Positions 1 to 9,267 of a stretch of DNA of 23,261 nt are shown here, piece after piece. The position numbers and the translations under genes were made by a program. This DNA is from Rhizophagus sp. LPA8_4_AMF (taxonomy: Eukaryota; Glomeromycota; Glomeromycetes; Glomerales; Glomeraceae). Below the pieces are notes generated by a model. The model did no database searches, was not told where the DNA came from, and saw only the letters and a program-made list of their open reading frames with translations. How positions within the stretch are numbered: the first letter of the stretch is position 1; every line of letters begins with the position of its first letter. Location: the NCBI GenBank assembly GCA_021464525.1, contig JADRCO010001038.1, forward strand, positions 1 through 23,261, in the 5' to 3' direction.

Positions 1-1398
1 TAAATAAGGAGTGATATGCAGGATCATCATAGCTTCAAGAACACACTATCGCCAACTTGGTCTTGTATTTTGCTTACCGATGTAAAAAACTTGCTGGTCG
101 TGCTTCGTTGCTGAAAACTCCATCAATATTTTATTCGAAAACATTTTTCAGGGATGTTCCTGAAATATTTATTAATAAAGTTTCTTGTTTCACTCAAAAA
201 AAAACTCCTGATAAAACTCTTCTCATATATAAAGAGCTTTCATTATTAAGCTATTTCATTGTATTTACAAATAGAAAAGGAAGTGCTCTATAACGAAATA
301 AAATAATTTTTTTTCTTCCCGAAAATTTTGGACGAGTGATCCTTAGGAAGAGTTTTTTTCCAATAGAGTGAGGTATAGTTTTGGAATATTTAAAAAAAAA
401 TTTATCTAGCATTAGATTTAATTAAAAATATTGAGTAACTCTAGATTTTATCTCATGATTTTTATAACAATCAATTAAGCCTATTATATACTAATTCTTC
501 CTTAAAAATTGGAATATTGTATTTAGATTAATACAAGAGATTTGAAAATATTTTTATGAATTCTAATTAAAAAAAATATTGATCATAACAGGTTCTATGA
601 TGAGAGCGAAGATATCTTATATAAACAAAAAACGTTTTGAAAAAAAGTGCTATGGAAGAATGTTTATGTAAAAAAATAATCTATTTTTTTTTAAAAAAAA
701 AACATGAAAATTTCAATTACGTGGTATTAAAAATTTAAAATAATTTTTTTTATGAATATTTGATGATTTTATGATAAGTAATATTTACTTTTAAGGTATA
801 TACCTATATATTTATGTATATAAAAAATTCTTTATATTGGTGCGGGATTTTACAACATTTATTTTAATGGAATTTAAAATAAAAATTCTAGTTTGAAATA
901 AATTCCGGATTATTAATGCTTGCTCATATTGTCTTAAGGTTACTATGATAGTTAAGCTTTAAAATTTGCAGCGAGTTTAAGTACTAAATTTAGAACCAGA
1001 AAAGGCCCAGATAAGGTAGAATAAGTAAAGTTTAACGTACGTGTTGTATTTTTTCTTTAATAGTTCTAATATACCTTATTCTAGAAAACAATATCTGATA
1101 TAAAGATAGTCTGTAATTATAATAATAAAAATTTTAGAATTCACCAATTCACCTTTGATTTTTATTGACCACTGATTATCAATTAAAATATATTTTAAGA
1201 TGTTCATTTCCGATTCGCTGCATTCGTCAGATATATTTGATTGGTCAGATTTGCTTGAGTTTGTTTGTGTGACTAAACTTAGACCAATATTTTTTTTTTT
1301 TTTGGTTTTTTAGGTCGGACGTGTTTTATAGTAGGACTATAAGGATTATAATTTTGCATATGACCGAAAAAACACAACCAACAGGAAATGGTGAATTT
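1..1398. other. AT-rich intergenic DNA, no gene recognised
   Basis: This stretch is AT-rich with many A and T runs. An open frame at 57-293 has no ATG start (it opens at TTG) and resembles no family I know; it could be the end of a gene or repeat lying to the left. A minus-strand frame at 1279-1464 is short and its Lys/Pro-rich end simply reads a poly-T tract. I see no splice-linked exons or RNA gene here. Confidence 0.5.
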
Positions 1399-1705
1399 GA
1401 TCATTTGAACAGGCCAATCATAATCGATCATAGATAGATTCGAGTCAATAATGCTCGAATTCAACGTATATAGATGATCGAATCAACACATGATCGATTA
1501 CATGTGAAATTAAACGTGATCAAATTTTGATCGACAAAGTTCTTTACTCGATCAAACCATTAAGCATGTACTGTACAGTATGTTTCGTTCACTAAGCATA
1601 GATCAGCATAAATGACTAGTATATAACTAACCTAATTGATAATTGTAAAACGAACACCCCTTTTTTTTCCTTTTATTTTTTCATTTTTTTTTTTTTATTT
1701 ACAAT
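1399..1705 (+). promoter_or_regulatory. Upstream region of F-box gene A
   Basis: Eight GATC words lie between 1399 and 1604, several inside GATCGA or GATCAAA. GATCAGCATAAAT at 1601-1613 recurs exactly upstream of F-box gene B at 10413-10425. An AACCTAATT-GATAATT block starts near 1629 and recurs near 10489. A pyrimidine-rich run then leads into ACAAT-ATG. The order of shared blocks is the same in both paralogues, suggesting a shared core promoter; that function is inferred. Confidence 0.5.
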
Positions 1706-3346
1706 ATGACTTGTTCAAAAATACTTCCAGGAGATATACCTGAAATAACAAGTAAAATCATACAATATTTACAAAATGATTATTTAGCACTACATTCATG
1801 TATTTTTGTTAATAGATTATGGTGTCGTATAGCAATTCCATTATTATGGGAAGACCCGTTTTCAAAGAAAGTGAATCTTCCTAAAAACCATAATATTTTC
1901 GAAATTTCCTTACACAAATTAAATGAAGATGATAAAGCACAATTAAACAAATATGGAATTAATAATGAATCATTCTCTTTGAATACATTATTTAATTATC
2001 CTAGTTTTATTAAAAGTTTAAATACTTTCTCATTTGTTTATTCTATTAGAAAATGGATTGGAACTTTATATAGCAATCAATCTACACAATTTTCGAATTT
2101 GTTAAACTTTGCTTCTTTGTTATTAATTAAAATATTTATTCAAAATAAAGTTAACTTGCATACCCTTGAAGTTGAAATTTCCAGTACTATAAAGATTACA
2201 AATAGTGAATGTTTAAATTCTATTATCAGATTAATCCTAAGAAATCCAACCTTCATTTATAACGTTAAAAATTTGAAGTTTCATCTTAATAATGCAATTT
2301 TAAATATTGACCTTTTAAATTACTTATATTCACATTGTAATTCAATTTCAACACTTCATTGTCAAAAAAATATTCATCATAGAAAATTTTTAACTGAAGA
2401 ATATCTGACACAAATTATTAATTCACAACAAAACCTTAAAAGAATTTTGTTTGAAGAGAAAGCATATCCCTTAACCATTTTAATGAATTCTAATTGTGCA
2501 AATACTTTAAAATCTATTGTATTCTATAAAATTAATTTTTTAGATATCCATTATTTATTAGAAGTATTTGAGCAATTAAATGCTTTAGATTCTATTCATT
2601 TCATTTATTGTTCTTCTTTATATTCCAAAATTTCTCAAATTAATGATTTAACCAAACCATTTAAATTAAGATCTTTGTTTGTTAATGAAATTCACTCAAT
2701 TGATTCTTTAAAATTTTTATTAGAAAAATCTGGTGATTATTTAGAAAATATTGGAATTAAATCAATAAGTTATAAATTACAACATCAATTTATTCAATTT
2801 ATTAAAATTTATTGTACAAAAATTAAATATTTTGAATTACTTGAATTTGATAATCAAAATATTTATCCAGCATTTGATTTAATTAAAAATGTTAATCAAA
2901 ATCTTAGTTATATTTCTATTGATTCTTGTCAATTTAATTATTCTCAATTAAATTATGATATTGAACTTAGTTCAATTATATTGCAAAAATTAGGACAAAT
3001 GCTTCCTTATAGATTAGAATATTTAAATTTGACTCTTAAGTTTGAAATAAATAATTTGGAATTATTTCTTAAAAATTCTCAAAATACTTTTATTAGAAAA
3101 TTATTAATTAAAAATAAGATTTATAATGAAAGTCAAGATATTTTACCTTGTATTAAAGAATATATTATGAAAGAAAAAAGGGTTAGATATTTAGCTATAG
3201 AAGATGTTTTCTTTAGTGGAATAAGGAAAAATCTGTTTTCTTTAAAAAATGAAGTAAAGGAGTTTCAATTACATAATATTGAAGTTTATAATTATAACGA
3301 TTTATTTACTAAGAATTATGATTATATAAAGGAAATGGATTATTAA
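1706..3346 (+). CDS. F-box protein A (F-box plus degenerate leucine-rich region)
   Basis: This intronless 546-aa frame encodes an F-box protein. The F-box spans about residues 10-48, with P12, the hydrophobic helix IIQYL, HSCIFVNRLWCR and the IPLLW end at 44-48. In this family the F-box binds Skp1, so the protein would be the substrate-choosing subunit of an SCF ubiquitin ligase. The rest is Leu/Ile/Asn-rich with loosely repeated L-x-x-L units, resembling degenerate leucine-rich repeats; a block near the C-terminus (CIKEYIMKEKRVRYLAIED) is shared by all three F-box proteins here. The ATG at 1706 is preceded by ACAAT, as in gene B. Poly(A) signal follows at 3404. The substrate cannot be told. 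Such genes form large lineage-specific families in Rhizophagus, so orthology is doubtful. Confidence 0.93.
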   Translation: MTCSKILPGDIPEITSKIIQYLQNDYLALHSCIFVNRLWCRIAIPLLWEDPFSKKVNLPKNHNIFEISLHKLNEDDKAQLNKYGINNESFSLNTLFNYPSFIKSLNTFSFVYSIRKWIGTLYSNQSTQFSNLLNFASLLLIKIFIQNKVNLHTLEVEISSTIKITNSECLNSIIRLILRNPTFIYNVKNLKFHLNNAILNIDLLNYLYSHCNSISTLHCQKNIHHRKFLTEEYLTQIINSQQNLKRILFEEKAYPLTILMNSNCANTLKSIVFYKINFLDIHYLLEVFEQLNALDSIHFIYCSSLYSKISQINDLTKPFKLRSLFVNEIHSIDSLKFLLEKSGDYLENIGIKSISYKLQHQFIQFIKIYCTKIKYFELLEFDNQNIYPAFDLIKNVNQNLSYISIDSCQFNYSQLNYDIELSSIILQKLGQMLPYRLEYLNLTLKFEINNLELFLKNSQNTFIRKLLIKNKIYNESQDILPCIKEYIMKEKRVRYLAIEDVFFSGIRKNLFSLKNEVKEFQLHNIEVYNYNDLFTKNYDYIKEMDY

Positions 3347-3403
3347 TTGTTTAACAATTATTTGTATAGAAATGTTTAAAATGTATATCAAATTATTTTT
3401 ATA

Positions 3404-3409
3404 AATAAA
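3404..3409 (+). terminator. Poly(A) signal of F-box gene A
   Basis: AATAAA lies 58 bp after the stop codon of F-box gene A, in AT-rich DNA, at a usual distance for a fungal polyadenylation signal. Confidence 0.6.
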
Positions 3410-4223
3410 GTCATTATTTTATAACGGATTATTAAATATTTTTTTTTTGTTAATTTTAATTGTGATTAAAATATTTACTTAAAGATTAATAGGCCAAGGT
3501 ATGTTGAGGTCTACACCATCACTTACCACTAACCCACTTCATTCATAAGCAGCAAGATTAATATCGCTAGTTTACCCATATTTGTTATTACGTTCACTAA
3601 ACCTGTCTCGCTTAAAACTCATCTGGGTCGACCCTACCCTTGTTAAGCACAAATAAAAGATAAATGTTTTTAGGTTCCATAATAAAAGCAAGAACAGTTT
3701 GACCCGAATTAAAAAACAATGTGCGAACATGCACAATGTCTTTATTTACATTTTTTTCATCAGTTTTCATCTGGATTTTAATTACCGTAATTACAGTATA
3801 AGAAAAAATATTAATGGTCGTCAACTATACTTACACGGACATGCAGTGACAGAATATAATTGGACATAGAAATCCAATTGGACAATGTCTATATTCTCCA
3901 ACCGGATGTGATAGCTCTGATATGATCTTTACAAGTAAATCATTCCCATTTTTCCATATTCATTATGTACAGAATTCACTTTTTTTTAGGAATTACTCAT
4001 GATATAAAATATTCAATACTCATGGTATAAATACCCATGATGCAATCCATATTAGTTATGTTTATACTATTTTTCGAAGTACCTAACTACCTATATTATT
4101 ATAAACTACAGATCAAAAGTCTATTTTATTACATGTCACGATGAATCCAGAAAGCTTTTTACAAGTATATATACTTTTCTCTAAAAAATACGTTTTATCT
4201 ATTTACAGAAAAATATATTCAAT
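3410..4223. other. Intergenic stretch with a nested hairpin
   Basis: No gene is recognised. A minus-strand frame at 3612-3824 (70 codons) resembles nothing known. At 3852-3896 GAATATA and TATATTC form an outer stem around GACAT/ATGTC and an inner AATTGGA/TCCAATT stem. Around 3995-4050 the word ACTCATG(A/G)TATAAA occurs twice. These are ordinary intergenic features unless expression shows otherwise. Confidence 0.4.
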
Positions 4224-4570
4224 ATGAAATTTTCCTTAAATTTTTTATTTCTAGCGAGATTTTTGAAAATTCTTTCTTAGTTGATATTGCCGATAAAATC
4301 GTTGTTTCTGATAATAAAAACAATATTCAAATCGATTGTGATAGTATTCTAATTTCGCATATCAAGTCTCTTGTCTTTAATAAAAAAAGTTATTAAACTT
4401 AAATCACTTAATATTAACAATTCAGACAGTCTGAACCCTTGGAAAGTCAACGGTACAAGGGTTGAAAGTAGCGAAAGTAAAAGAATTTTCTACCGAAGAT
4501 GACATCAAAAGTAATCTTGGAGGTGCTCTTATGATACCTTGATACTTTCTTAGCAGTTTTTTTACTTAAG
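4224..4570 (+). pseudogene. Fossil of a Crinkler-like effector N-terminal header
   Basis: Separate short stretches match, in the right order, the N-terminal ubiquitin-like header of Crinkler (CRN) type proteins as I recall them from Rhizophagus: an opening M-K-F-S-L-N, a middle stretch with VDIADKIVVSDN, a W-K-V-N motif corresponding to the family LWKV, and an acidic STEDDIKSNLGG stretch. The copy is clearly broken, with roughly four or five breaks in about 350 bp, and no C-terminal domain follows. It is best seen as an old, partial, non-functional copy. Family assignment is from memory and moderate in confidence. Confidence 0.55.
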
Positions 4571-4729
4571 GATGATTTGAAAACAACGTGATCATAACAG
4601 ATCATAGTCTTTTAAATAAATAAAATCCAAATTAAGAAGTGTATTAATAATTAATAACTTTTATTAATCACTAATTACCTCATAATTTATCTCCTAATAA
4701 AAAAAAAAAATTAATAGTTGTCTAATAAT

Positions 4730-5385
4730 TTATTTTATTTTTATTTTTAAATCTCAGAGTAAAGAGGTGTCAGTAACGACCACAGAAACTTTACAAAAAG
4801 CTCGAAAGTAGTACTAAATAACTAATCAACCAAGCCGTCCTAGAGCGACTTCACTCAGGTAGAGATATAGGGTGGTACCTCCTTAGAGGTTACCACCCTA
4901 CACCCATCCTCAACCTACCCTACTTAACGGTAGGTGCGATGCATTGGTCGTCTATACTCCCAGCAGTCTACATCATCTTAGACTGCAATGTATTCAAGGC
5001 TCCATACAAATTGGTTGACCACCCCACTTGGTGGTAGATGTCCCCGGCAACATCTTTTATCCTATACAGGCCTCATTCGGGTACCAAGATGTATCGTACA
5101 AGACCTCTTGAACCATCTGGCAACGTTCTATTTGGTACTAGTCGCCCTCCGGACGCGAGAACCGAGTCAATGACCGTTTCTAAGGACTCCGCCATACCAG
5201 TCTACCAATGATCACATCTACCACCTCACCATCGTAGGCATCATTTCAGCTCCCCTTACGGGTACGGGATCTTCAACGCAATTGGTAGCTGCGCACGCAG
5301 TGATATTCTTTTTATTCCGTAGGCTGAACGGATCGAACCTGCGTCCTATAAATAACTAATAATGAAAAATTTGAGCTAACGCACA
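4730..5385 (-). mobile_element. tRNA-derived SINE-like element
   Basis: A GC-richer island stands out from AT-rich flanks. On the minus strand a tRNA-like head carries TAGCTCA (plus 5372-5378), like a Pol III A box, followed about 39 nt later by GGTTCGATCC (plus 5330-5339), an excellent B box. The body runs leftward for some 550 bp and ends in an A-rich tail on the minus strand, seen as T-rich DNA at 4730-4753 on the plus strand. A strong hairpin (AGGGTGGTA / TACCACCCT) lies inside at 4869-4899. A head with A and B boxes and an A-rich tail are SINE hallmarks. About 650 bp is long for a SINE, and no target duplication could be fixed, so the exact ends are uncertain. Confidence 0.6.
4869..4899. 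repeat. Strong hairpin inside the SINE-like body
   Basis: AGGGTGGTA (4869-4877) pairs perfectly with TACCACCCT (4891-4899). CCTC and GAGG continue the stem inside, around a CTTA loop with one bulged base. It would fold in RNA from either strand. Confidence 0.75.
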
Positions 5386-6012
5386 TGTTTTCATGTGTTT
5401 TATTATAGGCATTCCAAATTTAGTTACTTTTACATTGTAATTCATCATTTTTTTTAAAAAAAAAAAAAATAAAGTATCGTAATCACATAATACATTGCAT
5501 CTTTCAATTTGTTTCATAGTCATTGATCAATTATCATTTGTCAAAATTTTTTTTTATCACCATTAGCGTGACAAATTGTAAATCCTAAAATCTTGCCTAG
5601 AAAGAACAATCTCGTCACGTAGGATGTGACATTTAATTTATTAGCGATTGATTCGCTCGATTTGCAAATTTGCGATAAATCAATTAATAAACAAATAATA
5701 AATTTTTTTTTTTTTTAGTAAATTAATAAAAGTAAACAATATATTCATTTATGGTAAAAATATATAAATTTAGGAAAAAAATAATTTTTTTTGAAAATTA
5801 ACCTAACAAGTTTCGATGGTTCTTAATAAAAAAAGATATAATAACGTTTAACATTTGCAGTTATTATATTTTCTGGTTTCATATTAATAAGATGCAATGA
5901 TTTTGTTATCTGACATGTTCCACTGACCGTGAATATTGGAGTAATAATAAATACTTATTTATATGATTGAAATAATTTTATTAATTTTATTAAATTTATT
6001 ATTAACGTTAAT
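5386..6012. other. AT-rich gap with inverted repeats
   Basis: No coding region is seen. A perfect 10-bp inverted repeat, ATATAATAAC (5836-5845) and GTTATTATAT (5860-5869), has a 14-nt loop and lies about 145 bp beyond the stop of the minus-strand RBR gene. AATAAA for that gene is read on the minus strand from plus TTTATT at 5977-5982, about 30 bp after its stop. Confidence 0.45.
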
Positions 6013-6866
6013 TTAGTAATAATCATCATATGAATCATCTTCTACATACAAATTACAAGTTCTCTTATGAGATGAATCTCCATTTCTTACAATCTCATCA
6101 TAATCAGCAAGACACCTATATAAATTTAGTTTAAAATAAAATTAAATTAATAAAAGTTTATATTATAAAATAAAGCAATATTTTCACAACATATGCCTAA
6201 TTGAAACTTACAACCAACAGAATTCATGTTTACAAGTTTTAACAGTACAAGTCATATGGTCACATCCTCCATTTTTAGTAATTCTTACGCCACATTTGGG
6301 ACATGGCTTAGTCTCTATATTGAGTAAATGTTGAGTAGCTTTGTCTTCGCCTAATTTTCTACGATCATATTCACTACAAGTTAATCCCTCATGCCAAGGA
6401 ACATCGTGAGTATAACAGTATTTTTTGCCGCAAGCTTCACATGTCATTATAGGTGAGTTGTCTATTATTAAAAGAAAATTAATATCATTAATTTTTCTTT
6501 TAAAAATTAATTCAAATGATCGTTATTAGTACCTCCTTCAAAATTAATTTGACCGGCACCACATCTAGAATTTTTACACCATCTAAATTCTGGCAATTTG
6601 CTTAACGTTTGAGTAAGCGATAATTTATCATATCTTTCAAATACTTGTTTACTAGCGATTCTTTTTACATCCCCATGTTGCATTTCTTTTTTACAGCCGG
6701 AAGACGGGCAATAAATTTCGATATTACCCTTACTTTCTAACTGAGTTTTAATATGCTTATCAACACATATTTTACAAACATCTAATTCATGATTACAGTC
6801 TGCAGTTACTTGTAAGAATAGGTGCGTTGGAAGACGTTCAAAACAAATTTGACATTCTTCTTTCAT
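6013..6866 (-). CDS. RBR (RING1-IBR-RING2) E3 ubiquitin ligase, three exons
   Basis: Minus-strand exons are 6866-6533, 6461-6212 and 6115-6013, separated by GT-AG introns of 71 and 96 bp (GTACTA...TAG and GTAAGT...TAG). They give 228 residues. RING1 has C5, C8, C24, H26, C31, C34, C53 and C58. IBR uses C97, C102, C119, C122, C127, H130, H135 and C140, with His at the sixth position. RING2 has C165, C168, C183, C188, C193, C196, H211 and C215. By comparison with Parkin, C178 in NGGCDHMTC is the catalytic cysteine that receives ubiquitin, and H180 and E191 complete the triad. RBR ligases take ubiquitin from an E2 onto this cysteine before passing it to a substrate. The protein is nearly bare RBR, ending in an acidic DDSYDDYY tail. 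An upstream extension is discussed separately. Confidence 0.9.
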
Positions 6867-6970
6867 CGTTGGAATTGTTAAAATGATATTTCGAAGAGGA
6901 AGAGTATTATTTGATTCAACAACAAAAAAGGTTTCACCTTACAAATATGTACGACAAATGATTTTTCCAT
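6867..6970 (-). other. Probable frameshifted N-terminal extension of the RBR gene
   Basis: The RBR frame stays open for 24 codons upstream of the ATG at 6866, reading GETFFVVESNNTLPLRNI then ILTIPT, with no ATG. An ATG at 6970 in another frame opens MEKSFVVHICK and ends exactly where the first segment begins. The two abut, and the text looks like continuous coding. Either one base is lost (in nature or by sequencing error) or the in-frame ATG at 6866 is the true start. Confidence 0.45.
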
Positions 6971-7030
6971 AAAAATCACTATAAGATCATGATGCCAATA
7001 ATTTTGCTCATATTCGGCACGTTTACACCA

Positions 7031-7283
7031 TTTATTGCCGAATATCATTATAGATAGTAGAGTTTGGAACCGGTTAAGACGGTTAACCGGTTAAAAATGG
7101 TTAATTTATTCGGTTAAAATGCAGATCATGCAGATTGTAGTCATTTTTCATATGGCAGACATTTCTATATCAAAAGTCTGCTAATTTCGGCAGGGGGACC
7201 TGAGCAGATCCCCGACAGCAGGTCCCTGCTGCAGTTTGCAGGCTTGCAACAGATGGGTGTTACACAAGCAGATCGGCAATAAA
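7031..7283. mobile_element. Candidate small TIR-bounded element (MITE-like)
   Basis: TTTATTGCCGA (7031-7041) is inverted exactly as TCGGCAATAAA (7273-7283), and a TA lies at matching positions (7033-7034 and 7280-7281), as expected for a Tc1/mariner target duplication. Inside are GGTTAA words at 7068-7118, a perfect hairpin CAGCAGG-tc-CCTGCTG (7216-7231) and a GCAGAC/GTCTGC pair. A second hint, TAGAGTTTGGAACCG at 7058, resembles the hAT-like terminus at 12383. The terminal repeats are short, so this remains a candidate. Confidence 0.35.
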
Positions 7284-8480
7284 ATTTCCTTTTACATCTT
7301 ACCGAAATCAAAAAATGAATTTGGTAATAAATTTCCAAAATTTTGGGTGATATTGGGATGTAGGATAATATTCATGTTTATCACAATATTTTAAATACAC
7401 AAAAATTTTTTAATGCAAAAAGCTGGAGATAGAAATCATAAATTGCATTGATTAATAGGCTACAGTATTTTACGAAATGAGGTTATTGGATAATATATTA
7501 TAATATTACCAAATTGCGAAAAAGATGATAATAATTTAAAAAAATTGTCTTTATTTTGGTTTTAATTCTCCGTCCAAAAATTATTTAGAATTTGTCTGGA
7601 ATTTGTACCTAGAATTTATCCTATTTTATTATGCAATAATGTTATTGATTTCAATCACATTATTTACAAAATAAAAAAACGTTATTTATTGTTACTTTCA
7701 ATTAAATGATATTTTACACAAAAGTTAAATAAAATACATTAAAAAATCAAATTATTTAATAACAAAGTATTATATAGTGTTTTCGTATAATACTTTCGAA
7801 ATTATTTTTTATGATGACTAGGTAGATTTGTCGTGTAATATTTACATGGTATTTTTGTAGTGGATATATAGTTGATTTGTGGTGGATTTGTGAAAACAAT
7901 AATTGTGGTTATTTTTTGTCATATGTTTGGCGTACACCATTTTAAAAATTTAATTATTTTAAGGATATTCTTCTTGAGATTAACCAGATTGCTTATATGT
8001 TTCGAAATTTTTTTACATAAAAAAAATTCGTTCCAGTACATAATATTTTTTTTTTATGTTGAAGTTTTTTTTTGAGAAATTATTTATTTTATTTTATGAT
8101 ATTTTAAACCGTTATATATTTGTATTTTATTCTATTTTAAAAAAATAAATTTCAATAATTTTATCATTATAAATAAAAATTTATTTTTTATTAGAAACGC
8201 CGGATTTCTTTCTTCTCCAGAGTCCTGGAAATTTGGGCGAACCTGGAAGGTATATTACAATAATTCTATATATTTTGTATACGGATCCATTTTTAAAAAA
8301 CCAATATATACGGAATATACACATAAATTTTCAAGAACATTATAATTATATTGCACCATTTTTTACATAAAAAATTACAATTTTAGTGAATTTAGTAAAA
8401 TCAGCTCTGATCAGTGATAGGATGCCATTTGGATCATAAATAAGTACTGAATTACTTAAGAAACTATCCAAATTAATCAA
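7284..8480. other. Gene-free AT-rich stretch
   Basis: I see no supported gene. Open frames such as 7872-8075 are low-complexity and Phe/Ile/Val-rich, and resemble no protein family. A short, less AT-rich patch near 8198-8252 has no recognisable identity. Confidence 0.45.
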
Positions 8481-8753
8481 AAACCTATAAAAAAATAAAA
8501 GGAAATGGTTAATGCGTTTCCGAAATCGAAGCTGATATCCTAAACTAAAAGCCTAAAAGCCTACAAAAAAATGAAATAAACGTTAGATAACGTTTCAATT
8601 AAAGAAAAAACAAAGTTTCGTAATTTTGTGAAACTTACCAACCCGATCCCAAAGCCTTGAACCTACAGGAAAGAAATGAAAAGAAACGTTAAAATGTTTC
8701 TAATAAAAAAAAATCAAATAATATTTCGTAATAATAGTTACGAAACTTACTCC
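8481..8753. repeat. Three degenerate tandem units with conserved hairpins
   Basis: Units begin near 8481, 8556 and 8659, each opening AA(A/G)CCTA-(C/T)A or a variant, followed by an A-rich stretch and an ACGTT...GTTTC block. The second and third also share a TTTCGTAA...GAAACTTAC block. The second unit holds AAACGTT-agat-AACGTTT. The third holds TTTCGTAA-taatag-TTACGAAA. The first unit is shorter and lacks the second hairpin. Confidence 0.5.
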
Positions 8754-8796
8754 ACCGCAGTAACATGGGCAGAACTATAAATGATCGGGAATTTTT

Positions 8797-8880
8797 TATA
8801 TATTTTATTTTTAATTTTATTTTTTAATTTCAGAGTAGAAAAAGTGACAGTAATGACTACATACTGTATAAACTTAAAAG
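8797..8880 (-). mobile_element. Second SINE-like 3' end (truncated copy)
   Basis: A T-rich tract followed by TTTCAGAGTA...GTGACAGTAATGAC aligns with the tail junction of the SINE-like element at 4735-4790, roughly three quarters identical over about 34 bp. Orientation is the same: on the minus strand the conserved end leads into an A-rich tail. No tRNA-like head was found nearby, so this would be a 5'-truncated copy or a 3' end shared with a LINE partner. Confidence 0.4.
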
Positions 8881-9022
8881 GCAATTTTTACATATAATTA
8901 CTGCGCACACATGTATACATGATTACGTAACTAAAATAATCGTGAGTCATCTGAGTCATCTTGTGCCCACATTGATCATGCATAAATTTGTTTGATTACG
9001 ACATAAAAAAAATCCATACCCA

Positions 9023-9232
9023 TATTTTTCTTCTTTCCCTCTTACACTTTCTGTTTCCTATTCCCTGTCTTCTCTCTGCTCGCCCTCTTACTCTCTCTCA
9101 CTCTTCTCTTTCTTCCCTTTTACCTTCCCTTCACCTTTCCTTTTCTTTCCTCACTCCGCTCCCTTCACTTCCTCTTAATTCTTTCTTCTCTTTATTTCCT
9201 TCACCACTTCCCTTCCCTTATCTCGTTCATAT
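9023..9232 (+). repeat. Pyrimidine-rich tract
   Basis: About 210 bp are almost only C and T on the plus strand, built from irregular CTTTCC, CTCTCT and TCCCTT words. The open frame through it (8988-9356) gives only Leu/Ser/Pro/Phe text and is not a credible protein. It lies immediately left of the 106-bp hairpin array. Confidence 0.7.
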
Positions 9233-9267
9233 TTATTTCATTCCTTACTTTTTCGGGCACTTTTGTT

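Noticed and set aside
57-293. 78-codon plus-strand open frame
   Set aside because: It opens at TTG rather than ATG, matches no known family and has AT-rich random composition.
4988-5173. 61-codon plus-strand open frame in a GC-richer patch
   Set aside because: It lies antisense within the SINE-like body; the GC content comes from the element.
5320-5385. Functional tRNA gene on the minus strand
   Set aside because: The A and B boxes are present but the stems do not pair and no proper anticodon arm forms, so it is a tRNA-derived head only.
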